Of a stretch of 30,288 bases of DNA, positions 13,672-21,516 are shown piece after piece (position 1 is the stretch's first letter; every line of letters begins with the position of its first letter). The position numbers and the translations under genes are program-made. The notes beneath the pieces were generated by a model. It was not told the DNA's origin. It was given only the letters and a program-made list of their open reading frames with translations, and searched no databases. The DNA comes from a virus, in IMG/VR virus record IMGVR_UViG_3300029787_000191, positions 1 to 30,288 of that record, one strand, 5' to 3'.

Positions 13672-14312
13672 TGAAGATACTAAATCTTTATGCTTGTTTA
13701 GGAGGTAATAGATATAAGTGGGGAGATGACCACGATATTACAGCTGTAGAATGGGATGAGGAATTAGCAAGATTATACCAAGAGAGATTTCCAAAAGACA
13801 AGGTAATAGTAGCAGATGCACATCAATACTTGTTAAATTACTACAAAGAGTATGATTTTATTTGGAGTTCTCCACCTTGCCCAAGTCATAGTAGAATAAA
13901 CATAAGTCAATACACGAGAGATAATTGGACACCAAGATATCCTGATATGGCATTATATCAAGAAGTAATTTTTTTAGATAATTATTATAAAGGACAATAT
14001 GTAGTTGAGAATGTTATACCTTTTTATGAGCCTTTAATACCTGCAAAGAAAAGAGGTAGACATTTATATTGGTGCAATTTCAGACTACCTAATACACTAA
14101 GTAAAAGAAAAAACCCTGACTTATCAAGAACAAAAAACTTAATAGATGCTATGTCAGAGTTTCACGATTACGACTTTAAAAAATATAAAGGCAAACAAAG
14201 AATGAATAAAATAGCAAGAAACCTTGTAGATTATGAAGCAGGTAAAACTATATTAGATACAGCTATGGGAATAATGACAAAGCAAGACACGAAACAAACA
14301 GAACTATGGTAA
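13671..14312 (+). CDS. Compact C5-cytosine DNA methyltransferase
   Basis: A 213-residue member of the C5-cytosine methyltransferase family. Motif I is NLYACLGGNRYKW (5-17) for SAM binding; the acidic motif II is AVEWDEEL. Motif IV is WSSPPCPSHSR with the catalytic cysteine C70, motif VI is YVVENV (110-115), and motif VIII is KKRGRHLYWCNF. A motif X-like end follows (RNLVDYEAGKTI). Between motifs VIII and IX there is little room for a target-recognition domain, and the whole is much shorter than typical Dcm (more than 300 residues). It probably methylates phage DNA for protection from host restriction. No cognate restriction enzyme is adjacent. The target site is unknown. Confidence 0.85.
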   Translation: MKILNLYACLGGNRYKWGDDHDITAVEWDEELARLYQERFPKDKVIVADAHQYLLNYYKEYDFIWSSPPCPSHSRINISQYTRDNWTPRYPDMALYQEVIFLDNYYKGQYVVENVIPFYEPLIPAKKRGRHLYWCNFRLPNTLSKRKNPDLSRTKNLIDAMSEFHDYDFKKYKGKQRMNKIARNLVDYEAGKTILDTAMGIMTKQDTKQTELW

Positions 14313-14419
14313 ACAAAAAATACACAACAATACAAAGAATAAAAAGATTAGAGAATATAGTAAGCCAAATCTATATGAGTGTAGAGGTAATAAAAAAGCA
14401 GTTAGATGAAAATAAATAA
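14306..14419 (+). CDS. Small coiled-coil protein between the methyltransferases
   Basis: A 37-residue ORF overlapping the C5-methyltransferase by 7 nt and the second methyltransferase by 14 nt. It is basic and helical: TIQRIKRLENIVSQIYMSVE, then VIKKQLDENK, with coiled-coil spacing. The overlaps on both sides support translation. Function unknown; it may help assemble or regulate the neighbouring enzymes. Confidence 0.55.
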   Translation: MVNKKYTTIQRIKRLENIVSQIYMSVEVIKKQLDENK

Positions 14420-15104
14420 TATTTATTTAGGCAACGCAGTAGAGCTGTCAAAACAAATAGAAGATAATAGTATTGATTGTATTATAACATCCCCACCATA
14501 TTATAACTCAAGCCATAAATATCAAAGAGGAACAGGTTTTCATTATACAGCAGATGTAGGAGAGCCTTTGTATGTTATTGTTGATTTTTTTGCAGCAATA
14601 AAACCAAAACTTAAAGAAGATGGCATAGCTTGTCTTAATTTAGGTTTTAGTTATGGAGAAACAGGCGTAATGCGCCCTTTTGATATAATTAACAGATTGA
14701 GGGAAAAACAAGGATATTTTATAAATGATATAATTATTTGGCACAAAAACAATCCAATACCAATGAATAAAAGATTGACAAATGCTATAGAGTATATATT
14801 TGTTTTAAGCAAACATCCTATAGGAAAATACTATACAAATACATACACACATAATGTTTGGAAGTTTCCTGTAGATAAAGGTGGTAGAAATCATAGTGCT
14901 GTATTTCCAATTACATTACCTAAATTATGCTTAGAACATTTTACAAAAGAAGATGATTTAGTCCTTGATCCTTTTATGGGTAGTGGTACTACAGCTTTGG
15001 CTTGTACAGAAATGAAGCGTAATTATATAGGTTTTGAAATTAACAAAGATTATATTAAAGTAGCAAATGAAAGAATTAACACAACTCAAAAAAAGTTATT
15101 TTAA
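14406..15104 (+). CDS. Beta-class DNA methyltransferase (N6-adenine or N4-cytosine)
   Basis: A 232-residue amino-methyltransferase with beta-class motif order. Motif IV, TSPPYYNS (28-35), comes first, and the SAM-binding motif I, VLDPFMGSGTTALAC (186-200), comes near the C-terminus, followed by YIGFEINKDY. The TSPPY form occurs in both N4-cytosine and N6-adenine enzymes, so the base cannot be fixed. The length is normal for phage orphan enzymes. It is the last gene of the early block, and its stop codon shares its final A with the first ACGTTATA late element. Probably an anti-restriction function. Confidence 0.88.
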   Translation: MKINNIYLGNAVELSKQIEDNSIDCIITSPPYYNSSHKYQRGTGFHYTADVGEPLYVIVDFFAAIKPKLKEDGIACLNLGFSYGETGVMRPFDIINRLREKQGYFINDIIIWHKNNPIPMNKRLTNAIEYIFVLSKHPIGKYYTNTYTHNVWKFPVDKGGRNHSAVFPITLPKLCLEHFTKEDDLVLDPFMGSGTTALACTEMKRNYIGFEINKDYIKVANERINTTQKKLF

Positions 15105-15111
15105 CGTTATA
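15087..15111 (+). promoter_or_regulatory. Late promoter-like element L1 (terminase unit)
   Basis: CAAA at 15087-15090, 13 nt, then ACGTTATA at 15104-15111. It is one of five matching elements. Here the element is followed by a palindrome and a longer leader (27 nt to the ATG at 15139), unlike the other four. Confidence 0.6.
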
Positions 15112-15113
15112 TA

Positions 15114-15127
15114 ATTGATTAATCAAT
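15114..15127. promoter_or_regulatory. 14-bp perfect palindrome, possible operator
   Basis: ATTGATTAATCAAT is a perfect inverted repeat placed 2 nt downstream of late element L1 and before the terminase ATG. The position overlaps the expected transcription start, which suits a repressor or activator site. A TTG inside it (15115) would be an alternative start for the terminase small subunit. Confidence 0.45.
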
Positions 15128-15138
15128 CTTTTTCAATT

Positions 15139-15381
15139 ATGGATAAACGTAAACTTAATGGTGGTAAGAGAGAGGGAGCAGGAAGAAAACCTAAGACAGA
15201 AGAAGTAAAACTAATAGAGAAACTTACACCACTTGAGCCATTAGCATTTGAAGCTCTTAAAAAGGGTTTAGAGAAAGGCGACTTTAAATATGTACAACTA
15301 TACTACAACTATGTAGCAGGTAAACCAAAAGAAACAAAGGACATACACATAAACGAAGATGTACCTTTATTTATTGATTAA
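15139..15381 (+). CDS. Terminase small subunit
   Basis: An 80-residue protein with the typical N-terminus NGGKREGAGRKPKTEE, a basic DNA-binding lead segment seen in many small terminases and in ParB/HTH contexts. A helical central part follows (FEALKKGLEKGDFKYVQLYY) and an acidic end. It recognises phage DNA for packaging and recruits the large subunit, whose ATG overlaps its stop (TAATG). The ATG at 15139 was preferred; a TTG at 15115 would add eight residues but lies inside a palindrome. The protein is short for a TerS, so the oligomerisation domain is minimal. Confidence 0.8.
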   Translation: MDKRKLNGGKREGAGRKPKTEEVKLIEKLTPLEPLAFEALKKGLEKGDFKYVQLYYNYVAGKPKETKDIHINEDVPLFID

Positions 15382-16550
15382 TGCAAATAACCAAAACCTT
15401 AGCACTAAACAAACTACGAGAACTAAACAAAAGAGTTCGTATTATAAGAGGGGGATCATCAGCAGGTAAAACAATAGCAATCATAGCAATCCTTATAGAC
15501 TATGCAATTCGCAACAAGGGAAAAGAAATAAGCATAGTAGCTGAATCAGTACCACACTTACGTAGAGGCGCTTTAAAAGACTTTCTAAACATCCTTAAGG
15601 CATTGAATAGGTATGATGACAGAAAGTTCAACAAAAGTACCTTAAAATACGAATTTAGTACAGGTAGCTATATAGAGTTCTTTAGTACAGACCAACCTGA
15701 CAAACTAAGAGGAGCAAGAAGAACAGACTTATTTATTAACGAGTGTAACAATGTTAGCTTTGATTCTTACCAACAATTAGCAGTTAGAACATCAGGTAAC
15801 ATTTGGTTAGACTACAATCCTGCTAATTTATTTTGGGTAGACAAAGAACTAATAGGACAGCAAGATGCAAACTTTATAACCCTTACTTATAAAGACAACG
15901 ATAGTCTTCCTAAATCAATAGTAAAAGAAATAGAGAAAGCCAAAGAGAAAGGTAAGACATCAACCTATTGGGCAAATTGGTGGAAAGTCTACGGACTTGG
16001 TCAGATAGGTAGCTTAGAGGGTGCGTGTATTCCTGATTGGAAACCTATTGATAACATACCAAGTGAAGCTAGATTGCTTTGTTCAGGGTTAGACTTTGGC
16101 TACTCGGTTGATCCCTCAACAATTATAAGACTATACAAATGGAATGATGCTTATATATTTGATGAGGTACTTTACAGAAAGGGAATGTTAAATAGAGACC
16201 TCAGCTACTTTATTAAACAGAACGAGATGCGAGAACAAATATACGCAGATAGTGCAGAGCCTAAGTCTATTCAAGAACTAAGAAACTACGGACACAAAGT
16301 ATATCCTGTAACAAAGGGTAGAGATTCTATAGTCTACGGAATTAACCTAATCAACCAAAACGAAATCTACATTACAAGCCATTCTAAGAATCTAATAAGA
16401 GAGCTACAGGGTTATGTATGGGACAAAGACAAAGAGGGTAACAATCTACAAAAACCTACAGGTACACACCCTGATTGTATTGACGCTGCAAGATACGCAT
16501 TAATGATGCAACTTAAAAATCCAAATAGAGGACAGTATGCAATTAGATAG
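15381..16550 (+). CDS. terL: Terminase large subunit
   Basis: A 389-residue packaging ATPase/nuclease of the Terminase_3-like group. Walker A is RGGSSAGKT (23-31). Walker B is TDLFINEC (115-122) with the catalytic E121. The coupling segment WLDYNPANLFWVD follows. The C-terminal RNase H-like nuclease shows GLDFGYSVDPS with D238, YADSAEP with D290, and HPDCIDAARYALM near the end. It drives genome packaging through the portal and cuts concatemers. The length is at the lower end of normal. The assignment is secure; the packaging mode (cos or pac) cannot be read from it. Confidence 0.97.
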   Translation: MQITKTLALNKLRELNKRVRIIRGGSSAGKTIAIIAILIDYAIRNKGKEISIVAESVPHLRRGALKDFLNILKALNRYDDRKFNKSTLKYEFSTGSYIEFFSTDQPDKLRGARRTDLFINECNNVSFDSYQQLAVRTSGNIWLDYNPANLFWVDKELIGQQDANFITLTYKDNDSLPKSIVKEIEKAKEKGKTSTYWANWWKVYGLGQIGSLEGACIPDWKPIDNIPSEARLLCSGLDFGYSVDPSTIIRLYKWNDAYIFDEVLYRKGMLNRDLSYFIKQNEMREQIYADSAEPKSIQELRNYGHKVYPVTKGRDSIVYGINLINQNEIYITSHSKNLIRELQGYVWDKDKEGNNLQKPTGTHPDCIDAARYALMMQLKNPNRGQYAIR

Positions 16551-16554
16551 TTTC

Positions 16555-16579
16555 TAAAACTTTTTTTTATTACGTTATA
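16555..16579 (+). promoter_or_regulatory. Late promoter-like element L2 (tail unit)
   Basis: TAAA at 16555-16558, 13 nt (mostly T), then ACGTTATA at 16572-16579, ending 5 nt before the chaperone ATG at 16585. This is the only copy with T instead of C at the first upstream position. Confidence 0.65.
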
Positions 16580-16584
16580 TATAT

Positions 16585-17232
16585 ATGAAAGTAGAGGTTT
16601 ATATTCCTGACACTTTAAGTGAGATCACTTTAGGTCAATATCAAAAGTATCTAAAGATACAATCTGAAAACGAAGATGAGAACTTCTTAGCTATAAAAAT
16701 GATAGAAATATTTTGTGGACTAAGAGGCGATACAATAATGTCTATGAAAGCTAAAAGCATTAGAGATATAACAGCTATTTTAAGTAATATGTTTAACGAG
16801 AAGCCTCCACTTGTTAAAGAGTTTAAAATGGGTAAAAAGACTTATGGCTTTATACCTAAGTTAGAAGATATGAGTTTTGGAGAGTATATAGACTTAGACA
16901 CTTACATAGGAGATATGCCAAACCTACATAGAGCTATGAGTGTTCTTTACAGACCAATTAAACTAAAAGAAAAAGAAAAATATCTAATAGAAGATTACAA
17001 AGGGGAAGAATCTGAAAAGATGAAAGATATGCCGATGGATGCTGTATTAAGTTCTATAATTTTTTTTTACAATTTAGGGATGGACTTGTCAAAAGCTATG
17101 CTGAACTTTTTGAACGAGGAGGAGATGGACTTAGTGCAACAGCAAATTTTGGGAGAAAGTGGGGATGGTATCAATCGCTTTTCGGACTCTCTCAAGGAGA
17201 TATTAGAAGATTTGAAGATATCACTAAACTAA
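16585..17232 (+). CDS. Tail assembly chaperone, zero-frame product
   Basis: A 215-residue protein beginning exactly 5 nt after late element L2. It reads as a helical, acidic protein: SEITLGQYQKYLKIQ, then FGEYIDLDTYIGDM, then a central KEKEKY linker. This pattern is common for the first product of tail assembly chaperone genes (lambda gpG type), which keep the tape measure protein extended while tail tube protein polymerises around it. The region after residue 190 is probably only the zero-frame tail: a TTTGGGA slippery site at codons 189-190 moves ribosomes into another long frame. Identification rests largely on that frameshift and on the next ORF's sequence. Confidence 0.8.
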   Translation: MKVEVYIPDTLSEITLGQYQKYLKIQSENEDENFLAIKMIEIFCGLRGDTIMSMKAKSIRDITAILSNMFNEKPPLVKEFKMGKKTYGFIPKLEDMSFGEYIDLDTYIGDMPNLHRAMSVLYRPIKLKEKEKYLIEDYKGEESEKMKDMPMDAVLSSIIFFYNLGMDLSKAMLNFLNEEEMDLVQQQILGESGDGINRFSDSLKEILEDLKISLN

Positions 17233-17321
17233 ATGTACATACCTGTCTTTATGCTTTAAGTTTTATAAAAGAAAAAGCAGAGGTAGAATCAAAGAATATA
17301 AAAAGTAAATTTAATCGATGA
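16585..17321 (+). CDS. Tail assembly chaperone, -1 frameshift product (GT-like)
   Basis: Predicted 245-residue fusion: 190 zero-frame codons up to GGA at 17152-17154, then 55 codons in the -1 frame from 17154 to the TGA at 17319-17321. The extension begins RKWGWYQSLFGLSQGDIRRF and continues EDITKLNVHTCLYALSFI, a WGWY...GD...FE...T pattern seen in the second product of many siphovirus chaperone genes (lambda gpGT type). Its stop overlaps the next ATG as ATGA, which explains the otherwise empty 85-bp gap after the zero-frame stop. Only a minority of ribosomes should shift. The GT-type part would bind tail tube protein. Confidence 0.78.
17148..17154 (+). promoter_or_regulatory. -1 ribosomal frameshift site TTTGGGA
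   Basis: In the zero frame this reads T TTG GGA, a canonical X XXY YYZ heptamer. Slippage gives TTT GGG and then AGA AAG TGG. The shifted frame is open for 55 codons and encodes a plausible protein, whereas the zero frame ends 78 nt further on. Confidence 0.8.
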
Positions 17322-17788
17322 ATCAAGGAGTAAGAGGTTATTACCAAATCACAGAAACACTTAAGACTAATCTCTTAGCAGACGAGAATGTCAATACTGT
17401 AACAACAGGCGACATCTTTGATATAGACCTATCTAAACAAACAATCTTTCCTTTAAGTCATATAATAGTTAACTCAGTAGAGATACAAGAACAAGTCCTC
17501 AACTTTAACATTACAGTAATGTCTATGGATATTGTAGATCAGTCTAAGGATGAGGTAACAGACGTATTTAGAGGAAACAACAACGAACAAGATATCCTTA
17601 ACACACAATTAGCTGTGGTCAATAAATTGGTAGGATTGTTAAGCAAGAGTACTTTATACCAAAACAAATACCAATTAGATGGTAATGCTTCTTGTGAGTT
17701 TTTTTATGAAAGGTTTGAGAATCAAATGGCAGGTGTAGCTTGTACGTTTAATGTATTAATCAGTAATGATATTAACGTATGCAGTTAA
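17318..17788 (+). CDS. Tail completion/terminator-like protein
   Basis: A 156-residue protein coupled to the frameshift product by ATGA. It has alternating strands and helices: RGYYQITETLKTNLLADENV, then DIDLSKQTIFPLSHIIVNSV, then VLNFNITVMSMDIVDQS. The last strands are ASCEFFYERFENQMAGVACT. The N-terminal helix-loop with an L-x5-N-V-N-T-V-T-G-D segment resembles tail terminator proteins of siphoviruses, which cap the tail tube and join it to the head. Position beside the neck-like gene fits. It could equally be a minor tail protein; no decisive motif exists. Confidence 0.6.
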   Translation: MNQGVRGYYQITETLKTNLLADENVNTVTTGDIFDIDLSKQTIFPLSHIIVNSVEIQEQVLNFNITVMSMDIVDQSKDEVTDVFRGNNNEQDILNTQLAVVNKLVGLLSKSTLYQNKYQLDGNASCEFFYERFENQMAGVACTFNVLISNDINVCS

Positions 17789-18285
17789 AAGAAACAAGGG
17801 AAGCGTTAAATAAGTTTGGCAAGTTTGTTATACAACAAGCAAGATCAAGACTAACAAAGGGCAAGAAAAACGTAAACAAGAAACTATACAACAGTTTAGA
17901 GTATCTACCATTTACAGATGGTAAGTTTATAGGTGTTAAGTTTTATATGGAACAATACGGAAAGTTTCAAGATCAAGGTGTAAAAGGTACAAAGTCAAAC
18001 TATACAGAGAATAAAAAAAGTCCCTTTAGCTTCAAGTCTAAAATGCCACCACCAAAAGCATTTAAAGATTTTATTAAAAGAAAGGGTATAAAAGGTAGAG
18101 ACAAGAAAACAGGTAGATTTATAACTGACAAATCTTTACAGTATTTAATAGCAAGAAGCGTATTTCAAAAAGGTATAAAGGCAAGTATGTTTTTTACTAA
18201 ACCATTCAACCAAGCATTTGAGAAACTGCCACAAGAGTTACAAGAAAACTTTGTAAGAGATATAGAAAATATAATATTTGATTAA
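17779..18285 (+). CDS. Neck / HK97 gp10-like head-tail joining protein
   Basis: A 168-residue basic protein. The N-terminal helix LNKFGKFVIQQARSRLT followed by KKLYNSLEYLPF and a strand FIGVKFYMEQYGKFQDQGVK is the usual pattern of HK97 gp10-like neck proteins. In these, helix alpha-1, a conserved Y-G-x-F/Y and a -Q-G-x- loop line the head-tail interface. The C-terminal half is rich in K and F (ASMFFTKPFNQAFEKLP) and ends in a helix. It overlaps the previous gene by 10 nt and the next by 1 nt. Reasonable by pattern and context, but not proven. Confidence 0.68.
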   Translation: MQLKETREALNKFGKFVIQQARSRLTKGKKNVNKKLYNSLEYLPFTDGKFIGVKFYMEQYGKFQDQGVKGTKSNYTENKKSPFSFKSKMPPPKAFKDFIKRKGIKGRDKKTGRFITDKSLQYLIARSVFQKGIKASMFFTKPFNQAFEKLPQELQENFVRDIENIIFD

Positions 18286-19232
18286 TGGCACAAATACTAC
18301 TTAGAAGTCCTTATTATGTAACAGTTACTACTGCATCTCATTTATCTGCACAATTAGCGTTAACGATAGATGGTACATTGCGTTATACCATCCTTAAAAA
18401 TGCTACAAGCAATAGAACAGTATTTGAAATAGCAAGTTTAGCAAGAGATTATATTAATATAGTTTTTGGAGGTACAACAGTTGTTGCAGATACAATAGCT
18501 ATATCTTACGTAATAACAACCTTTACAGCAGTAGATGGTGGAGGTACAGGCACAGCTCAAACAGCAGTAACACATACAGGATTAGATGGATATGGTACTT
18601 TCACATTTGGTAACAATCCAATTATAAGAGATGAAATAGATCCAACATATGTCGGAGATTGTTTAGGAAACGGAATTATATATCTGCCTGACAACACAAT
18701 AGGTAAATTTATAGGGGTAAATGCTTTAGGAGTGTTAAATGTGTTCACAATAGCAGCAAACAATAATACTACAATAGCAACACCTTACAGAACATATGAT
18801 ATAAAAAGAGTATGCAATCCTAAATACACAAATGTAAAAATGGTTTATTTAAATCGTTATGGTATGTTCCAAGAGTTTTATTTCTTTTTAAAAAACGTAG
18901 AATCATTTAACACAAAATCAGAAACATTTAAAAGAAACATATTTGTAGAATCATCTTCATCTTATAGTATTTATAGTCATCAAAACAAAACCTTTGACAA
19001 AAATGGAAGAACAAGAGTTACACTTAACACAGACTACATAGACGAATGCTATAACGAAGTAATACAAGATATTATGTTAAGTGAGTATGTTTGGATTTAT
19101 TTTAATTCAGTCTGGAGACCATCTACAATATCTACAAACTCTTTAACATTTAAAACATCAGTAAACGACAAACTAATTCAATACACGTTAGACTTAGAGT
19201 TTGCTAACGACATCATCAATAACATAGTATAA
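18285..19232 (+). CDS. Tail protein (distal tail/tip component)
   Basis: A 315-residue beta-rich protein without cysteine clusters or catalytic motifs. Notable phrases are LLRSPYYVTVTTASHLSAQL at the start, RYTILKNATSNRTVFEIASL, and the conserved-looking YLNRYGMFQEFYFFLKNVES (about residues 189-208). The C-terminus ends in strands (LIQYTLDLEFANDIINNIV). It lies between the neck gene and a large tail protein and overlaps both by 1 nt (TAATG). Similar proteins in Bacteroidota siphophages are annotated as tail proteins. A distal-tail or hub role is inferred from position. Confidence 0.6.
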   Translation: MAQILLRSPYYVTVTTASHLSAQLALTIDGTLRYTILKNATSNRTVFEIASLARDYINIVFGGTTVVADTIAISYVITTFTAVDGGGTGTAQTAVTHTGLDGYGTFTFGNNPIIRDEIDPTYVGDCLGNGIIYLPDNTIGKFIGVNALGVLNVFTIAANNNTTIATPYRTYDIKRVCNPKYTNVKMVYLNRYGMFQEFYFFLKNVESFNTKSETFKRNIFVESSSSYSIYSHQNKTFDKNGRTRVTLNTDYIDECYNEVIQDIMLSEYVWIYFNSVWRPSTISTNSLTFKTSVNDKLIQYTLDLEFANDIINNIV

Positions 19233-21379
19233 TGAAGCGTGAGTTACAATTATACATACAAGATACAAGAGTAGACTTATTCAAAGACGAAACAGTAAGC
19301 CTTACAGATTCTATACAAAATGTAAGGGATATATCTAAAATATTTACAAGTTTTACAAAGACTTTTACTTTACCTGCTTCTTCCACAAATAATAAGTTAT
19401 TTCAGCACTATTACAATTTTGATATTGTAAGTAATGAATCAATTAATCAAAGTGGATTTGATGCACGTAAAAAAGTAACAGCAAGAATCCAAATAAACCA
19501 CTCACCCTACAAATCAGGTAAAATAAAATTAGAGGGAGTTAACTTAAAAAACAATAAACCTTATGCTTATAGAATAACATTCTTTGGAGACATAGTAGAA
19601 ATAAAAGATGCTTTAGGAGATAAAAAACTTGCTGACTTAGATTTTTCTACATATGATCTAACTTACAATGCCTCAACAGTAGAAACAAAACTAACAAACA
19701 TTCAAAGTTCTACAAATCATATTATAGCACCACTTATAACACATACACAAAGATTATTCTATAATAGTTTAAATTCAGCAGAAACTGCAGATGATGGAAA
19801 TCTTACATATTTTACAGGTGGTGGTTCACACAATCACGGTGTAAAATGGAATCAATTAAAATATGCTATACGAGTAAACAAAATAATAGAAGCAATAGAA
19901 GCCTTAACAGAATTTGATTTTACTTTTAGTACAGACTTTTTTAAAAAGACATCTAAGCCTGAGTTTGACCATTTGTTTTTATGGCTTCACAGAAAGAAAG
20001 GAGCAGTAGAACAATTAACAGATACTCCTGAAACTAAAATAACAGGTTTTGGAGATACAACAGGTGGAGCAAGTTCAACAGGGGATTATAACTTTAGAAG
20101 TAGTATTAATGATTTTTTAGTTACTGCAGGAACAGACTTTATTACAGTAAGAGAACCTTTGAGAGATAATATGGATAAATTTGAATTAGAGATAGATGTA
20201 GCAACAGGCGAGACAGATCCTTATTCACTAAGGGTAACAAAAGATGGAAGTTTATTTTATCAAAAAAATAACATAACAGGAAGTTATATTGTAGGTGATG
20301 ACAATTTAGATGAATCTTCAGGTAACGAAGATGATGATTGGATTTATGAAGCAGGAACATATGAAGTCTTAATAACACCTGATAATGCAGGAACAGTAAT
20401 TTCATTAGACAAATTAGTTTGGAAAATAAACACAAACAGAGGTACAGATAGTAATTTGTTTTTTAGAACACCTGCAATCGCAATAGGAGAAACATTTACT
20501 TTTTATGTAAATAGACAAATGCCTGATATGAAGATTATAGATTTTCTTGCAGGTTTATTTCAGATGTTTAATTTAACAGCTTTTTTAGATAACAACGTAA
20601 TTAAAGTTCAACCTTTAAATGATTTTTATGCAGGTGGTACTTCTTACGATATAACGGAGTATATTGATATAAACACCTCACAAGTTAATGTAGCATTACC
20701 TTTTAGAGAAATAGTTTTTAAGTTCAAAGACACAAAAACATTTATAGCAGACAAGTATGGTAAGATTAATGGTCAAGATTGGTCTGAAATAAAATACAAA
20801 GCAGGAGAAACACAACTTGCAGGAGAAATCTACAAAGTAGAAGCACCATTTGGTCATATGCAATTCGAAAGACTTAATGACGTAAACGGAGGAACACAAA
20901 AAAATATACAATGGGGATATTATGTAGACAGTAACCAAGAGCCTTACATTGGGAGTCCAATGTTATTTTATCCTATAAACATTGATACAGGAGGTATATC
21001 TTTTGTAGATGCTTTAGACGTGAATGGAGTGGCTTCAAGTCATAAACAATTGAATAACGTAAATTTACCATTTAATAGTGTTGATGAAAACCCTGCTGTA
21101 AGTTTACATCAATTAAATTTTAACCAAGAGTTTAGTGAATGGACACAGACTACTGATTTTACTAAGAGTTTATTTCTTGAATATTACTCTACTTATATTT
21201 CACAAGTATTTGATAGTAAGAATCGACTAAGCAAAATTAAAGCAAGACTACCATTAAAGATATTACTTAATTATTCATTAGCAGATAAATTTGTAATAAA
21301 CGGAACAGATTATAGAATTAACAGTATCACAACAAACCTAACAACAGGCGAAGCAGATATAGAACTATTGAATATATGA
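19232..21379 (+). CDS. Large tail-tip / baseplate hub-like protein
   Basis: A 715-residue protein. The N-terminal part (LQLYIQDTRVDLFKDETVSL, then FTSFTKTFTLPASSTNNKLF) has a TKTFTLPAS phrase typical of tail-associated hub proteins in Bacteroidota phages. Middle segments include NRQMPDMKIIDFLAGLFQMF (about 429-448), a helix-strand unit found in hub proteins, and INSITTNLTTGEADIELL at the C-terminus. It is beta-rich with no transmembrane segment. It probably sits at the tail tip, linking tube and fibres. The size and neighbours (tape measure downstream, tip protein upstream) fit. No lysozyme or peptidase domain was seen. Confidence 0.68.
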   Translation: MKRELQLYIQDTRVDLFKDETVSLTDSIQNVRDISKIFTSFTKTFTLPASSTNNKLFQHYYNFDIVSNESINQSGFDARKKVTARIQINHSPYKSGKIKLEGVNLKNNKPYAYRITFFGDIVEIKDALGDKKLADLDFSTYDLTYNASTVETKLTNIQSSTNHIIAPLITHTQRLFYNSLNSAETADDGNLTYFTGGGSHNHGVKWNQLKYAIRVNKIIEAIEALTEFDFTFSTDFFKKTSKPEFDHLFLWLHRKKGAVEQLTDTPETKITGFGDTTGGASSTGDYNFRSSINDFLVTAGTDFITVREPLRDNMDKFELEIDVATGETDPYSLRVTKDGSLFYQKNNITGSYIVGDDNLDESSGNEDDDWIYEAGTYEVLITPDNAGTVISLDKLVWKINTNRGTDSNLFFRTPAIAIGETFTFYVNRQMPDMKIIDFLAGLFQMFNLTAFLDNNVIKVQPLNDFYAGGTSYDITEYIDINTSQVNVALPFREIVFKFKDTKTFIADKYGKINGQDWSEIKYKAGETQLAGEIYKVEAPFGHMQFERLNDVNGGTQKNIQWGYYVDSNQEPYIGSPMLFYPINIDTGGISFVDALDVNGVASSHKQLNNVNLPFNSVDENPAVSLHQLNFNQEFSEWTQTTDFTKSLFLEYYSTYISQVFDSKNRLSKIKARLPLKILLNYSLADKFVINGTDYRINSITTNLTTGEADIELLNI

Positions 21380-21516
21380 TAAAAAACATATTAGAGATGC
21401 TACCCTATGTAGAGGGAGGATCAGAACTTATAGACATAGCAAAGGGTAAATACAAATACCCTGAAACAGTAAAGGAAGCGTTTAACAATTTTAAAAAGCA
21501 ATTATGGGACAAGTAA
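21376..21516 (+). CDS. Small protein before the tape measure
   Basis: A 46-residue ORF coupled by ATGA to the hub-like gene and overlapping the tape measure start by 13 nt. The sequence MIKNILEMLPYVEGGSELID is followed by GKYKYPETVKEAFNNFKK. Overlap on both sides supports translation. No family recognised; it may be a small tail assembly factor. Confidence 0.6.
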   Translation: MIKNILEMLPYVEGGSELIDIAKGKYKYPETVKEAFNNFKKQLWDK

